Positions 1 through 5,310 of a stretch of DNA of 9,654 bases are shown piece by piece (the first letter of the stretch is position 1; every line of letters begins with the position of its first letter). Both the position numbers and the translations under genes were made by a program. The stretch covers positions 1-9,654 of the forward strand of contig JAPSIJ010000068.1 in assembly GCA_031178805.1 (NCBI GenBank), given 5' to 3'. The notes beneath the pieces were generated by a model that had not been told where the DNA came from, ran no database searches, and was given only the letters and a program-made list of their open reading frames with translations. This stretch comes from Cellulomonas sp. GTDB lineage: Bacteria > Actinomycetota > Actinomycetes > Actinomycetales > Cellulomonadaceae.

Positions 1-29
1 AGGACGTCGGACAGCTGGCTCATGGCCAT
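1..29 (-). CDS. 5' end of a divergent gene, possibly flagellar protein FlgN (partial)
   Basis: Reading the minus strand from 29, an ATG opens a frame giving MAMSQLSDV and then runs off the window start, so only about ten codons are visible. A purine-rich ribosome binding site (GGAAAGGGGG, complement of 38-47) lies 8 nt upstream, which favours the ATG at 29 over the in-frame ATG at 23. The start resembles the N-terminus of actinobacterial FlgN, the export chaperone of the hook-filament junction proteins. An flgN-flgK-flgL unit transcribed away from the sigma gene would suit this locus. The gene call rests on the start codon and ribosome binding site; the FlgN identity is inference from very few residues. 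Confidence 0.45.
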
Positions 30-230
30 CGCGGAGGCCCCCTTTCCGTGCATCGGTGGTGCGGATGTCCTCGGCCCCGGCCGGCACGGGTGCCCGGCGG
101 GGTTCGCTCCTCCTATCGGGCCGCCGGGGGCCGTCCTGAGCAGAATCGGACAGGTGCCTGCGGCGACGGCCGACGGGCCTGGTCAGAGGCTGCGCCGTAC
201 AGGTTCTTGACGGGACAACGATTGCCCGGA

Positions 231-246
231 CGTGACGTGCGTCACA
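231..246. promoter_or_regulatory. CRP/GlxR-family-like operator
   Basis: The 16 bp CGTGACGTGCGTCACA contain a perfect dyad, GTGACG-TG-CGTCAC. It fits the GTGA-N6-TCAC form bound by CRP/FNR-family regulators, including actinobacterial CRP/GlxR. The site is about 150 nt upstream of the sigma-factor start and about 200 nt upstream of the divergent gene start, so it could act on either. The dyad is directly visible; the regulator is inferred from consensus alone. Confidence 0.4.
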
Positions 247-275
247 CCCGGTTCAGCGACCCCGGAGCTATGTCG

Positions 276-309
276 TCGGATGTCCGATTTGTCAGACCGG
301 AACGTCCGA
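276..309. promoter_or_regulatory. Tandem GTCCGA-type elements upstream of the sigma gene
   Basis: Two related elements lie in tandem: TCGGATGTCCGA (276-287), itself an inverted repeat with a 2-nt centre, and CGGAACGTCCGA (298-309). Their GTCCGA cores are 22 bp apart, close to two helical turns. The second copy shares 9 of 10 bases (GGAACGTCCG against GGAATGTCCG) with the reverse complement of the repeats upstream of flgB (5168-5197). They sit just upstream of a possible -10 box, where an activator would bind. No regulator is identified. Confidence 0.35.
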
Positions 310-326
310 AATGGCCACGGAAGTCG

Positions 327-332
327 TATAGA
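327..332 (+). promoter_or_regulatory. Possible -10 box of the sigma-factor gene
   Basis: TATAGA is the only clear TATA-like hexamer in the divergent region and resembles a housekeeping -10 element. The place for a -35 about 16 nt upstream (305-310, TCCGAA) is poor and is covered by the second GTCCGA element, as at an activator-dependent promoter. The expected start site would fall near 339, inside the dyad at 336-348. Confidence 0.3.
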
Positions 333-335
333 TCG

Positions 336-348
336 CTTCTCCGAGAAG
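336..348. promoter_or_regulatory. CTTCTC-C-GAGAAG dyad at the putative transcription start
   Basis: This is a perfect inverted repeat with 6-bp arms and a single central base, lying 3 nt downstream of the possible -10 box. The position suits a repressor operator. It is too tight to form an RNA hairpin. The protein that might bind it is unknown. Confidence 0.3.
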
Positions 349-397
349 TTCACAGCAAGCGCTCAAGGCGGCTTTCACCCCCGCCGAGAACCGGACC

Positions 398-1276
398 GTG
401 AACAGCTCTGCATCCGCCCCCGGCGTCGACGACATGGTCGTCGCGCACATGCCCCTGGTGGGCTACCACGTGAGCGAGGTCCTCTCCCGGGTCCCCGCCA
501 CCGTCAGCCGCGAGGACCTCGTGTCCGCCGGCCACCTCGCGCTGGTGCTCGCCGCCCGCGCGTACGACCCCGAGACCGGGGTGCCGTTCCCGCGGTACGC
601 CGCGCTGCGCATCCGCGGCGCGCTGATCGACGAGCTCCGCTCGATGGACTGGGCCTCCCGCGGCGCCCGCCACCGCGCCCGCGAGCTGTCGAGCACCAGC
701 GACCGCCTCACCGCGACGCTCGGCCGCACCCCCACCCGCGCGGAGCTGGCCGCCGCCCTCGGCACCGACGTGGCCGCGGTCGACCAGGCCCGCCAGGACG
801 CCGAGCGCCGGGTGCTCTCGATGGACGCCACCGTGCACCCGGTCGCCGACCTGGTCCGCGACGACGCCCCGGGCCCGGAGGACAACGTCCTGATCGGCGA
901 GCGCCTGCGCTACCTGCGCGCGGCCGTCGAGACGCTGCCGGACCGGCTGCGCACCGTGATCGAGGGCCTGTTCCTGCAGGACCGGTCGGTCGCCGAGCTC
1001 GCCGACGAGCTGGGCGTGACCCAGTCCCGGATCAGCCAGCTGCGCACCGAGGGCCTGGCCCTGATGCGCGACGGCCTGAACGCGAGCCTGGACCCCGACC
1101 TGGTGCCCGCGGCCGAGCGCCCGGACGGCGTGGCCGAGCGCCGCCGCCGCACCTACTTCGCCGCCGTCGCCTCGCGCGCCGCCATGACGGCCGCCGGCCA
1201 CCAGGTCGAGGCCGCCGCCGGCGTCATCCCCACCCCGTTCGAGGAGGGGCGCGCCGCGCAGACCCTGGCGGTCTGA
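398..1276 (+). CDS. fliA: FliA/WhiG-family RNA polymerase sigma factor
   Basis: This 292-residue sigma-70-type factor should direct RNA polymerase to late flagellar promoters. Region 2 (about residues 16-85) carries the family's run YDPETGVPF, then YAALRIRGA and DELRSMDW, hallmarks of the FliA/WhiG group. Region 3 follows at about 86-140. Region 4 (about 170-225) has the helix-turn-helix SVAELADELGVTQSRISQLR. Residues 226-292 are a tail beyond region 4, longer than in most FliA proteins, with an RRRR cluster and an Ala-rich stretch. The chosen start is GTG at 398; its ribosome binding site is weak (GAGAA at 386-390), but the next start, ATG at 434, has none. It is separated from fliC by a terminator-like hairpin, so it is probably transcribed alone. 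No FlgM-like anti-sigma gene is seen in the window. Confidence 0.93.
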   Translation: MNSSASAPGVDDMVVAHMPLVGYHVSEVLSRVPATVSREDLVSAGHLALVLAARAYDPETGVPFPRYAALRIRGALIDELRSMDWASRGARHRARELSSTSDRLTATLGRTPTRAELAAALGTDVAAVDQARQDAERRVLSMDATVHPVADLVRDDAPGPEDNVLIGERLRYLRAAVETLPDRLRTVIEGLFLQDRSVAELADELGVTQSRISQLRTEGLALMRDGLNASLDPDLVPAAERPDGVAERRRRTYFAAVASRAAMTAAGHQVEAAAGVIPTPFEEGRAAQTLAV

Positions 1277-1326
1277 CGCACCCCGCTGCACCCCGCAGCA
1301 CCCGCAGCAGCACTGTTCACACGCGC

Positions 1327-1364
1327 CGAGGGCGCCGACCGCGACACCGCGGCCGGCGCCCTCG
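1327..1364 (+). terminator. Hairpin terminator after the sigma-factor gene
   Basis: An 11-bp stem CGAGGGCGCCG / CGGCGCCCTCG (1327-1337 with 1354-1364) continues, after one mismatch, into a 5-bp CCGCG/CGCGG stem with an ACAC loop. A modestly T-containing run (CTGCTTCTG) follows in place of a U-tract, which is common in GC-rich actinobacteria. It lies 50 nt past the sigma-gene stop and separates that gene from fliC. Confidence 0.75.
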
Positions 1365-1389
1365 CTGCTTCTGCGCCCGCGTCCGCGCT

Positions 1390-1434
1390 GGTCAGCGCGT
1401 CGCACTGACCCCATCGGGTGAACCGGGCCGAATC
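1390..1434 (+). promoter_or_regulatory. Possible flagellin promoter region with a GGTCAG/CTGACC dyad
   Basis: Between the terminator and the fliC leader lies a 6-bp inverted repeat, GGTCAG (1390-1395) and CTGACC (1405-1410). It is followed by GCCGAATC (1427-1434), which matches the first five bases of the sigma-28/WhiG -10 consensus GCCGATAA. No TAAA-like -35 is found at the right spacing. A similar TTCGAATC occurs upstream of flgB (5200-5207). fliC needs a promoter here because a terminator precedes it, but the exact elements are uncertain. Confidence 0.25.
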
Positions 1435-1473
1435 CCTCAGAGCCGCCCGGCCCCGGTCGAACTTCAAGGGTGA

Positions 1474-1487
1474 GCCCACGGATGGGC
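1474..1487 (+). promoter_or_regulatory. CsrA-type hairpin in the fliC leader
   Basis: GCCC-ACGGAT-GGGC forms a short hairpin whose hexaloop presents A-N-GGA, the hallmark of CsrA/RsmA targets. It lies about 33 nt upstream of the flagellin start codon. A second GGA sits in the ribosome binding site (1506-1508), 26 nt further on, a spacing a CsrA dimer could bridge. The core CCACGGATGGGCC is repeated exactly in the flgB leader (5313-5325). In Bacillus, CsrA represses flagellin translation through two sites in this arrangement and FliW relieves it. Neither csrA nor fliW is in the window, so the regulator is inferred. Confidence 0.55.
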
Positions 1488-1519
1488 CACGAGTACCCCG
1501 ATCAAGGAAGAAGAGAACC

Positions 1520-2719
1520 ATGGCGCTCTCCGTCAACACGAACATCGCGGCGCTGAACGCGTACCGCAACCTCTCGGCCACGCAGAACGACCTGGGCAAG
1601 TCGCTGGAGAAGCTCTCCAGCGGCCTGCGCATCAACCGCGCGGCGGACGACGCTGCCGGTCTGGCGATCTCCGAGGGCCTGCGCGCCCAGATCGGCGGCA
1701 CCACCCAGGCCGTGCGCAACGCCCAGGACGGCATCTCGGTCGTGCAGACCGCTGAAGGCGCCCTCACCGAGACGCACTCGATCCTGCAGCGCATGCGTAC
1801 GCTGTCGGTCCAGGCGTCCAACGAGGGTGGTCTGTCCGACACCGCGAAGTCCAACATCCAGGACGAGCTGTCCGAGCTCAAGACCGAGCTCACCCGCATC
1901 GCGGACACCACGCAGTTCAACGGCAAGAAGCTGCTCGACGGCAAGTACGACGGCTCCTTCCAGGTCGGCGCCAACACCTCGGCGCAGGACAAGATCAACG
2001 TCAAGATCGAGACCGGCAACGGCCAGGGCCTGGGCGCTGTCGGCCTGGGCGTCGCGAACGTCGACGTCACGGCGATCGCGACCAACGCCACGACCGGCAC
2101 CAGCACCACGGCCGCCGAGTCCGGCACCGCCGGCGTGCTGACCGTGGGTGCGGCGACGGACTACTCCGACGACGCCACCGCTGTCGAGGCCTACAAGAAG
2201 ATCAACGGCACCATCACCCTCGGCTCGCAGTCGCTCGACCTGAAGTCGGTCGACTACTCGGGTGCGACGGACGCCGCCTCGGCGCAGGCCGCCCTCCAGG
2301 CCGCCCTGACCGCCAAGTTCGGTGCGGGCGCGGCCACGGCCGACGCCTCGGGTGGTGCCGGCATCGAGATCACCGGTGCCGTCGTCACGGGCACGGCCGC
2401 CGAGGTCGCCGCCGGTGAGCTCGGCTTCAAGCAGGCCACCGGTGCGGACGAGGCGATCGACCTGATCGACGCCGCGATCACCTCGGTGTCCTCGGTCCGC
2501 TCCTCCCTCGGTGCGGTCCAGAACCGGTTCGACCACACCATCAACAACCTCAACGTCGCGGTGGAGAACCTGACCGCGTCCGAGAGCCGCATCCGCGACA
2601 CCGACATGGCGTCCGAGATGGTCAGCTACACCCGCGCCTCGATCCTGTCGCAGGCCGGTACCGCGATGCTCGCCCAGGCCAAGAACCTGCCGCAGAGCGT
2701 CCTGCAGCTCCTCCAGTGA
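1520..2719 (+). CDS. fliC: Flagellin, filament subunit
   Basis: This 399-residue protein is the flagellar filament monomer. The N-terminal D0/D1 region (about 1-140) starts MALSVNTNIAALNAYRNL and includes LSSGLRINRAADDAAGLAIS, the classic flagellin core. The LQRMRTLSVQ stretch (89-98) corresponds to the region recognised by TLR5 in enterobacterial flagellin. Residues about 180-305 are the variable, surface-exposed part, rich in Ala, Gly and Thr. The C-terminal D1/D0 region (about 308-399) contains RIRDTDMASEM and ends in the export/polymerisation helix closing QSVLQLLQ. The start is the ATG at 1520, 9 nt after AAGGAAG (1504-1510); an upstream in-frame GTG at 1418 would add 34 residues that do not look like flagellin. 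The gene lies between terminator-like hairpins and is probably monocistronic and highly expressed. Confidence 0.97.
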   Translation: MALSVNTNIAALNAYRNLSATQNDLGKSLEKLSSGLRINRAADDAAGLAISEGLRAQIGGTTQAVRNAQDGISVVQTAEGALTETHSILQRMRTLSVQASNEGGLSDTAKSNIQDELSELKTELTRIADTTQFNGKKLLDGKYDGSFQVGANTSAQDKINVKIETGNGQGLGAVGLGVANVDVTAIATNATTGTSTTAAESGTAGVLTVGAATDYSDDATAVEAYKKINGTITLGSQSLDLKSVDYSGATDAASAQAALQAALTAKFGAGAATADASGGAGIEITGAVVTGTAAEVAAGELGFKQATGADEAIDLIDAAITSVSSVRSSLGAVQNRFDHTINNLNVAVENLTASESRIRDTDMASEMVSYTRASILSQAGTAMLAQAKNLPQSVLQLLQ

Positions 2720-2729
2720 GCTGACGCCC

Positions 2730-2747
2730 CCCGGTGGTGACACCGGG
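2730..2747 (+). terminator. Small hairpin after fliC
   Basis: CCCGGTG-GTGA-CACCGGG is a 7-bp stem with a 4-nt loop, 10 nt downstream of the flagellin stop. It precedes a much stronger hairpin and may help stabilise the fliC transcript end or assist termination. Confidence 0.45.
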
Positions 2748-2763
2748 AGGCACCGCACGACCT

Positions 2764-2803
2764 GACAGGCGGTGGGTGGACGACCGTCCACCCACCGCCT
2801 GTC
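2764..2803 (+). terminator. Perfect 18-bp hairpin between fliC and fliD
   Basis: GACAGGCGGTGGGTGGAC (2764-2781) pairs perfectly with 2786-2803 across a GACC loop, giving an 18-bp stem. There is no U-tract. Only 58 nt separate it from the fliD start, so it probably ends most flagellin transcripts while letting some continue into fliD, which would suit the large excess of flagellin over cap protein. Confidence 0.8.
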
Positions 2804-2841
2804 GCGTGCCGGCACCGCCGCGCACGGCACGAACCGCGCCA

Positions 2842-2855
2842 CCGGGGAGGACCGG
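2842..2855 (+). promoter_or_regulatory. fliD ribosome binding site within a small dyad
   Basis: CCGG-GGAGGA-CCGG places the Shine-Dalgarno core GGAGGA in a hexaloop of a 4-bp stem, 10 nt before the fliD ATG at 2862. The ribosome binding site is clear. Whether the weak stem matters, or the GGA loop attracts CsrA as proposed for fliC, is speculative. Confidence 0.45.
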
Positions 2856-2861
2856 ACCAGC

Positions 2862-4217
2862 ATGACGAGCAGCATCGGGATCGACGGCCTGATCAGCGGC
2901 ATGAAGACGTCGGAGATCATCGACCAGCTCCTGGCCGTGGAGGGCAACCAGCAGAAGCTGCTGGCCACCAAGCGCACGGGCCTGCAGTCGGTCGTCTCGG
3001 CGCTGCAGTCGCTGAACACCAAGGTGGCCTCCCTGGGCACCGCCGCCACGACCGCCCTCAAGGCCGAGTCCTGGCAGACGACGACCGCGACCGCGTCGTC
3101 CACCGCGGTCACCGCCGTGACGACGAAGGACGCGACGCCGTCCTCCCTCACGCTGACCGTCGACACCCTGGCGTCGTCGCAGTCCACGCTCTACACGCTG
3201 CCGACCTCGTACAGCAGCGCGAAGCCCACCTTCTCCCTCACCGTGGGCGGCGAGTCGAAGACGATCGTCGCCTCCAGCACGCACATCGGGGACGTCGTCG
3301 CCGCCTTCAACGCGGAGGGCACCGGCGTCTCGGCCTCCGCGGTGAACGTGGGGACCGCCAAGGACCCCGTCTACAAGCTCCAGCTCACCGGCACGGCGAC
3401 CGGCGAGGACAACGGGTTCACGCTGACCGCGACCAACCCGAACGACGGCACCGCGCTGTCGGCCCAGCAGCTGCGCGCCGCGGGCGACGCGAAGGTGACC
3501 CTCTGGCCGGGCACCCCGGGCGAGACCGAGGTCACCTCCGCCAGCAACTCCTTCACGGGGCTGCTCACCGGCGTCGACCTGACCGTGAGCAAGGCCGGCA
3601 CCGAGGAGGTGACGGTCACCGTGGGCCGCAGCGCCGCCTCGATGAGCAAGCTGGCCTCGAACCTCGTCACGAACCTCACCGCCGTGCTGGGCGACATCTC
3701 CGACCGCACGAAGTCGACGACCGGCACCGCAGCCGACGGCGGCTCGATCCTCAAGGCCGGCCTGCTGTCCGGCAACACCGCGGTGCGGGTGCTGCAGCAG
3801 TCCGTCCTCGCGGCGGGCGCGCTCGAGGTGGACGGCAAGTCGCCGGCCTCCGTCGGCATCGTGCTCGGCAAGGACGGCACGTTCACCTACGACGAGGCGA
3901 AGTTCACCGCCGCGTACGCCGAGGACCCCGTGGGCACGCAGAAGGTCGTGCAGGCCGTGGCCGCCGCCCTCGAGACGGCCGCCACCGCGGCGTCCGACGC
4001 CACCAAGGGCACGCTCACCACGCAGGTGAAGTCCTACGAGGGCGAGGTCAGCGACCTCGCCGACCGGATCGCCGACTGGGACGACCGGCTCGCCACGCGG
4101 CGCGCCTCGCTGGTGCGCACCTACACCGCCATGGAGGTGGCGATGTCGTCGATGCAGTCGACCTCGAACTTCCTCAGCCAGCAGCTCGCGCAGCTGAACG
4201 CCAACTCCGCCAGCTGA
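2862..4217 (+). CDS. fliD: Flagellar filament cap protein FliD (hook-associated protein 2)
   Basis: This 451-residue protein caps the growing filament outside the cell and guides flagellin folding. The N-terminal domain (about 5-102) begins SSIGIDGLISGMKTSEIIDQL, the typical FliD opening with its conserved G-L-x-S-G-M. A flagellin hook IN-like segment lies at about 123-180 (FSLTVGGESK through YKLQLTGTA). The C-terminal domain (about 208-440) ends in a coiled-coil helix, YTAMEVAMSSMQSTSNFLSQ. Length is usual for the family. The ATG at 2862 follows GGGGAGGA with a 10-nt gap; an upstream in-frame ATG at 2772 lies inside the preceding terminator stem and is rejected. It is followed after 19 nt by fliS, with which it is very probably cotranscribed. 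Confidence 0.96.
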   Translation: MTSSIGIDGLISGMKTSEIIDQLLAVEGNQQKLLATKRTGLQSVVSALQSLNTKVASLGTAATTALKAESWQTTTATASSTAVTAVTTKDATPSSLTLTVDTLASSQSTLYTLPTSYSSAKPTFSLTVGGESKTIVASSTHIGDVVAAFNAEGTGVSASAVNVGTAKDPVYKLQLTGTATGEDNGFTLTATNPNDGTALSAQQLRAAGDAKVTLWPGTPGETEVTSASNSFTGLLTGVDLTVSKAGTEEVTVTVGRSAASMSKLASNLVTNLTAVLGDISDRTKSTTGTAADGGSILKAGLLSGNTAVRVLQQSVLAAGALEVDGKSPASVGIVLGKDGTFTYDEAKFTAAYAEDPVGTQKVVQAVAAALETAATAASDATKGTLTTQVKSYEGEVSDLADRIADWDDRLATRRASLVRTYTAMEVAMSSMQSTSNFLSQQLAQLNANSAS

Positions 4218-4236
4218 CCCCCGAAGGAGGACCGTC

Positions 4237-4683
4237 GTGTACGACGTCCGGACCCGGTACCTCGCCGACGCGGTCGCCACCGCGGGCCCCGCGAAGCTCC
4301 TCACGATGCTGTACGACCGGCTGCTGCTCGACATCGACCGGGCCGAGGCCGCGCTGCGCGCCGACGCGCGCGCCGAGGCCACCCAGCACCTGGCGCACGC
4401 GCAGGAGATCGTCGCGGAGTTCATCGCCAACCTGAACGTCGGGGCGTGGGACGGCGGCGACCGGCTGCTGTCCATCTACACCTACCTGCTGTCCGAGCTG
4501 ATCGGCGCGAGCCTGGCCGGCGACGCCGACCGCGCCGCGGCCTGCCGCACCGTCGTCGCGCCGCTGGCCGACGCCTGGCGCGAGGCCGCCGTGGTCGTCG
4601 CGCAGGACGTGCCCGCCCCGCGCCGGCCGTCCCCGTTCGAGACCGTCGAGGGCGCCGCCTCCGGGGTGCTCGGTGTCGGCTGA
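4237..4683 (+). CDS. fliS: Flagellin export chaperone FliS
   Basis: This 148-residue cytoplasmic chaperone binds the C-terminal part of flagellin and keeps it unpolymerised until export. The N-terminus (YDVRTRYLADAVATAGPAKL, then LTMLYDRLLLDI) matches the FliS pattern of an early tyrosine followed by an L-[IL]-x-M-L-Y-[DE] helix. Further helices run to about residue 115 (including SIYTYLLSELIGA), after which comes a Pro/Ala-rich tail. The start is GTG at 4237, 6 nt after the strong AAGGAGG (4224-4230). It follows fliD by 19 nt, and its 3' end overlaps the next gene by 11 nt, so the three genes form one operon. Confidence 0.93.
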   Translation: MYDVRTRYLADAVATAGPAKLLTMLYDRLLLDIDRAEAALRADARAEATQHLAHAQEIVAEFIANLNVGAWDGGDRLLSIYTYLLSELIGASLAGDADRAAACRTVVAPLADAWREAAVVVAQDVPAPRRPSPFETVEGAASGVLGVG

Positions 4684-5098
4684 CGCGCTGACCGTCGGCG
4701 CCGTCGCCGGCGGACCCGCCCTGGACCCCGACGGCCGGCAGCACGCGCCGGCCGACGCGCCGGCCGACCGCCGGGGCCGTGACGACCGCGAGACCGCCTG
4801 GGCGCGCGCCCTGGCGGAGATGGAGCGGGTCGCCGACCACGCCGAGGGGCTGCTGCGCGCCGCGCGCACCCCGGAGACCGCCGACGTCGCGGTCACCGAG
4901 CCGTGGCGCACCCCGCGCGGTCTGGGCCCCCTGCCCGCCGACCTGGCGCCCCGCGCCGCCGCGCTGGTGGAGCGCCAGCGCGACCTGGTGCGCCGCACCG
5001 CCGAGCAGCTGGGCGAGCACCGCCGCCGCCTGCGCACCTCCGACGGCCTGCGCACCCGCGCCGCCGCGGTCCCGGTCTACCTCGACATCGAGGGCTGA
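4673..5098 (+). CDS. Small flagellar-operon protein in the FliT position
   Basis: This is a 141-residue, Arg/Ala-rich, probably helical protein without a signal peptide or membrane segment. The first 40 residues look disordered (Pro, Asp and Ala rich). A helical part follows (WARALAEMERVADHAEGLL, residues 43-61), then a linker with PWRTPRGLGPLPADLAPRA and a second long helix (about 93-120, ALVERQRDLVRRTAEQLGEH), ending VPVYLDIEG. I recall similar unnamed proteins directly after fliS in actinobacterial flagellar clusters. The position is that of fliT, a chaperone for FliD in enterobacteria, but I see no sequence proof of homology. The GTG at 4673 overlaps fliS by 11 nt, implying translational coupling; its ribosome binding site is weak (GGGG at 4663-4666), and no other plausible start precedes the conserved helix. 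A terminator follows. Confidence 0.8.
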   Translation: MSADALTVGAVAGGPALDPDGRQHAPADAPADRRGRDDRETAWARALAEMERVADHAEGLLRAARTPETADVAVTEPWRTPRGLGPLPADLAPRAAALVERQRDLVRRTAEQLGEHRRRLRTSDGLRTRAAAVPVYLDIEG

Positions 5099-5120
5099 CC
5101 GCCCGACCCCGCAGGGCCGC

Positions 5121-5147
5121 TGCCCCCACCCCCGCGGGGTGGGGGTG
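5121..5147 (+). terminator. GC-rich hairpin closing the fliD-fliS operon
   Basis: CCCCCACCCC (5123-5132) pairs with GGGGTGGGGG (5136-5145) across a CGC loop, a 10-bp stem extendable by two G·U pairs. It begins about 24 nt after the stop of the FliT-position gene and precedes the flgB control region. No U-tract follows. Confidence 0.7.
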
Positions 5148-5167
5148 CTGGCACCCAGGCAGGGCCG

Positions 5168-5197
5168 CGGACATTCCTCGGCAAAGTCGGACATTCC
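5168..5197. repeat. Two 10-bp direct repeats upstream of flgB, 20 bp apart
   Basis: CGGACATTCC occurs at 5168-5177 and again at 5188-5197, exactly 20 bp start to start, so both copies face the same side of the helix. The reverse complement GGAATGTCCG is nearly the same as GGAACGTCCG upstream of the sigma gene (299-308). This is the layout of a tandem operator for an activator of the basal-body operon. The binding protein is unknown. Confidence 0.5.
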
Positions 5198-5207
5198 CGT
5201 TCGAATC
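5182..5207 (+). promoter_or_regulatory. Possible flgB operon promoter
   Basis: CAAAGT (5182-5187) resembles the TAAAGT-type -35 of sigma-28 promoters. TTCGAATC (5200-5207) follows at roughly the right distance and shares CGAATC with GCCGAATC upstream of fliC (1427-1434). The match to the consensus -10 is poor, and the downstream direct repeat lies between the two boxes, so this is only a candidate. Confidence 0.2.
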
Positions 5208-5242
5208 GCGTCCGCCGCGCGGGTGACGGCAGAAAAAGTCCC

Positions 5243-5283
5243 GTCCCGCCACTCAGCGGGACCCCTCCTCCGCCGATGAGGAG
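5243..5283 (+). other. Two adjacent hairpins in the flgB leader
   Basis: GTCCCGC-CACTCA-GCGGGAC (5243-5262) is a perfect 7-bp stem with a 6-nt loop. Two nucleotides later CTCCTC-CGCCGAT-GAGGAG (5265-5283) forms a perfect 6-bp stem with a 7-nt loop. Neither is followed by a U-tract. If transcription begins upstream, they form the first half of a structured leader that continues with the two GGA-loop hairpins at 5288-5325. Confidence 0.4.
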
Positions 5284-5287
5284 CACT

Positions 5288-5302
5288 GAGCACGGATCGC
5301 TC
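5288..5302 (+). promoter_or_regulatory. CsrA-type hairpin 1 in the flgB leader
   Basis: GAGC-ACGGATC-GCTC is a 4-bp stem with a 7-nt loop presenting ACGGA. The loop is the same as in the fliC leader hairpin (1474-1487) although the stem sequence differs, which suggests that the loop is what is conserved. Its GGA is 23 nt upstream of the GGA in the next hairpin. Confidence 0.45.
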
Positions 5303-5310
5303 GCGCAGCA

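Larger units (their letters stand above)
30..397. promoter_or_regulatory. Divergent intergenic control region
   Basis: This 368-nt stretch between the putative minus-strand gene and the sigma-factor gene holds no convincing protein gene; the short open frames in it lack ribosome binding sites and recognisable sequence. It does hold a 14-bp dyad of the GTGA-N6-TCAC type (232-245), copies of a GTCCGA-containing element at 276-287 and 298-309, a related CGGATGTCC at 62-70, a TCGGACAG at 144-151, a TATAGA box at 327-332 and a dyad at 336-348. It is also less GC-biased at its sigma-proximal end than the coding DNA around it, as expected for a promoter region. Confidence 0.6.

Noticed and set aside
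22..401. Short plus-strand open frames in the divergent intergenic region
   Set aside because: They have no convincing ribosome binding sites, their products are Arg/Pro/Gly-rich without recognisable similarity, and they run across apparent regulatory dyads.
232..1473. Plus-strand 413-codon frame overlapping the sigma-factor gene
   Set aside because: The product is a monotonous Arg/Pro/Gly sequence, typical of an out-of-frame reading of GC-rich codons, while the 398-1276 frame encodes a clear sigma factor.
1418..1519. Upstream GTG start for flagellin at 1418
   Set aside because: It would add 34 residues with no flagellin character and cover the leader hairpin; the ATG at 1520 has a good ribosome binding site and the canonical N-terminus.
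2772..2861. Upstream ATG start for fliD at 2772
   Set aside because: It is read through the stem of the terminator hairpin and yields a 30-residue extension unlike FliD.
5272..5279. GCCGATGA as a sigma-28 -10 box for flgB
   Set aside because: No TAAA-like -35 lies at the correct distance, and the sequence is better explained as part of the CTCCTC/GAGGAG hairpin loop and stem.
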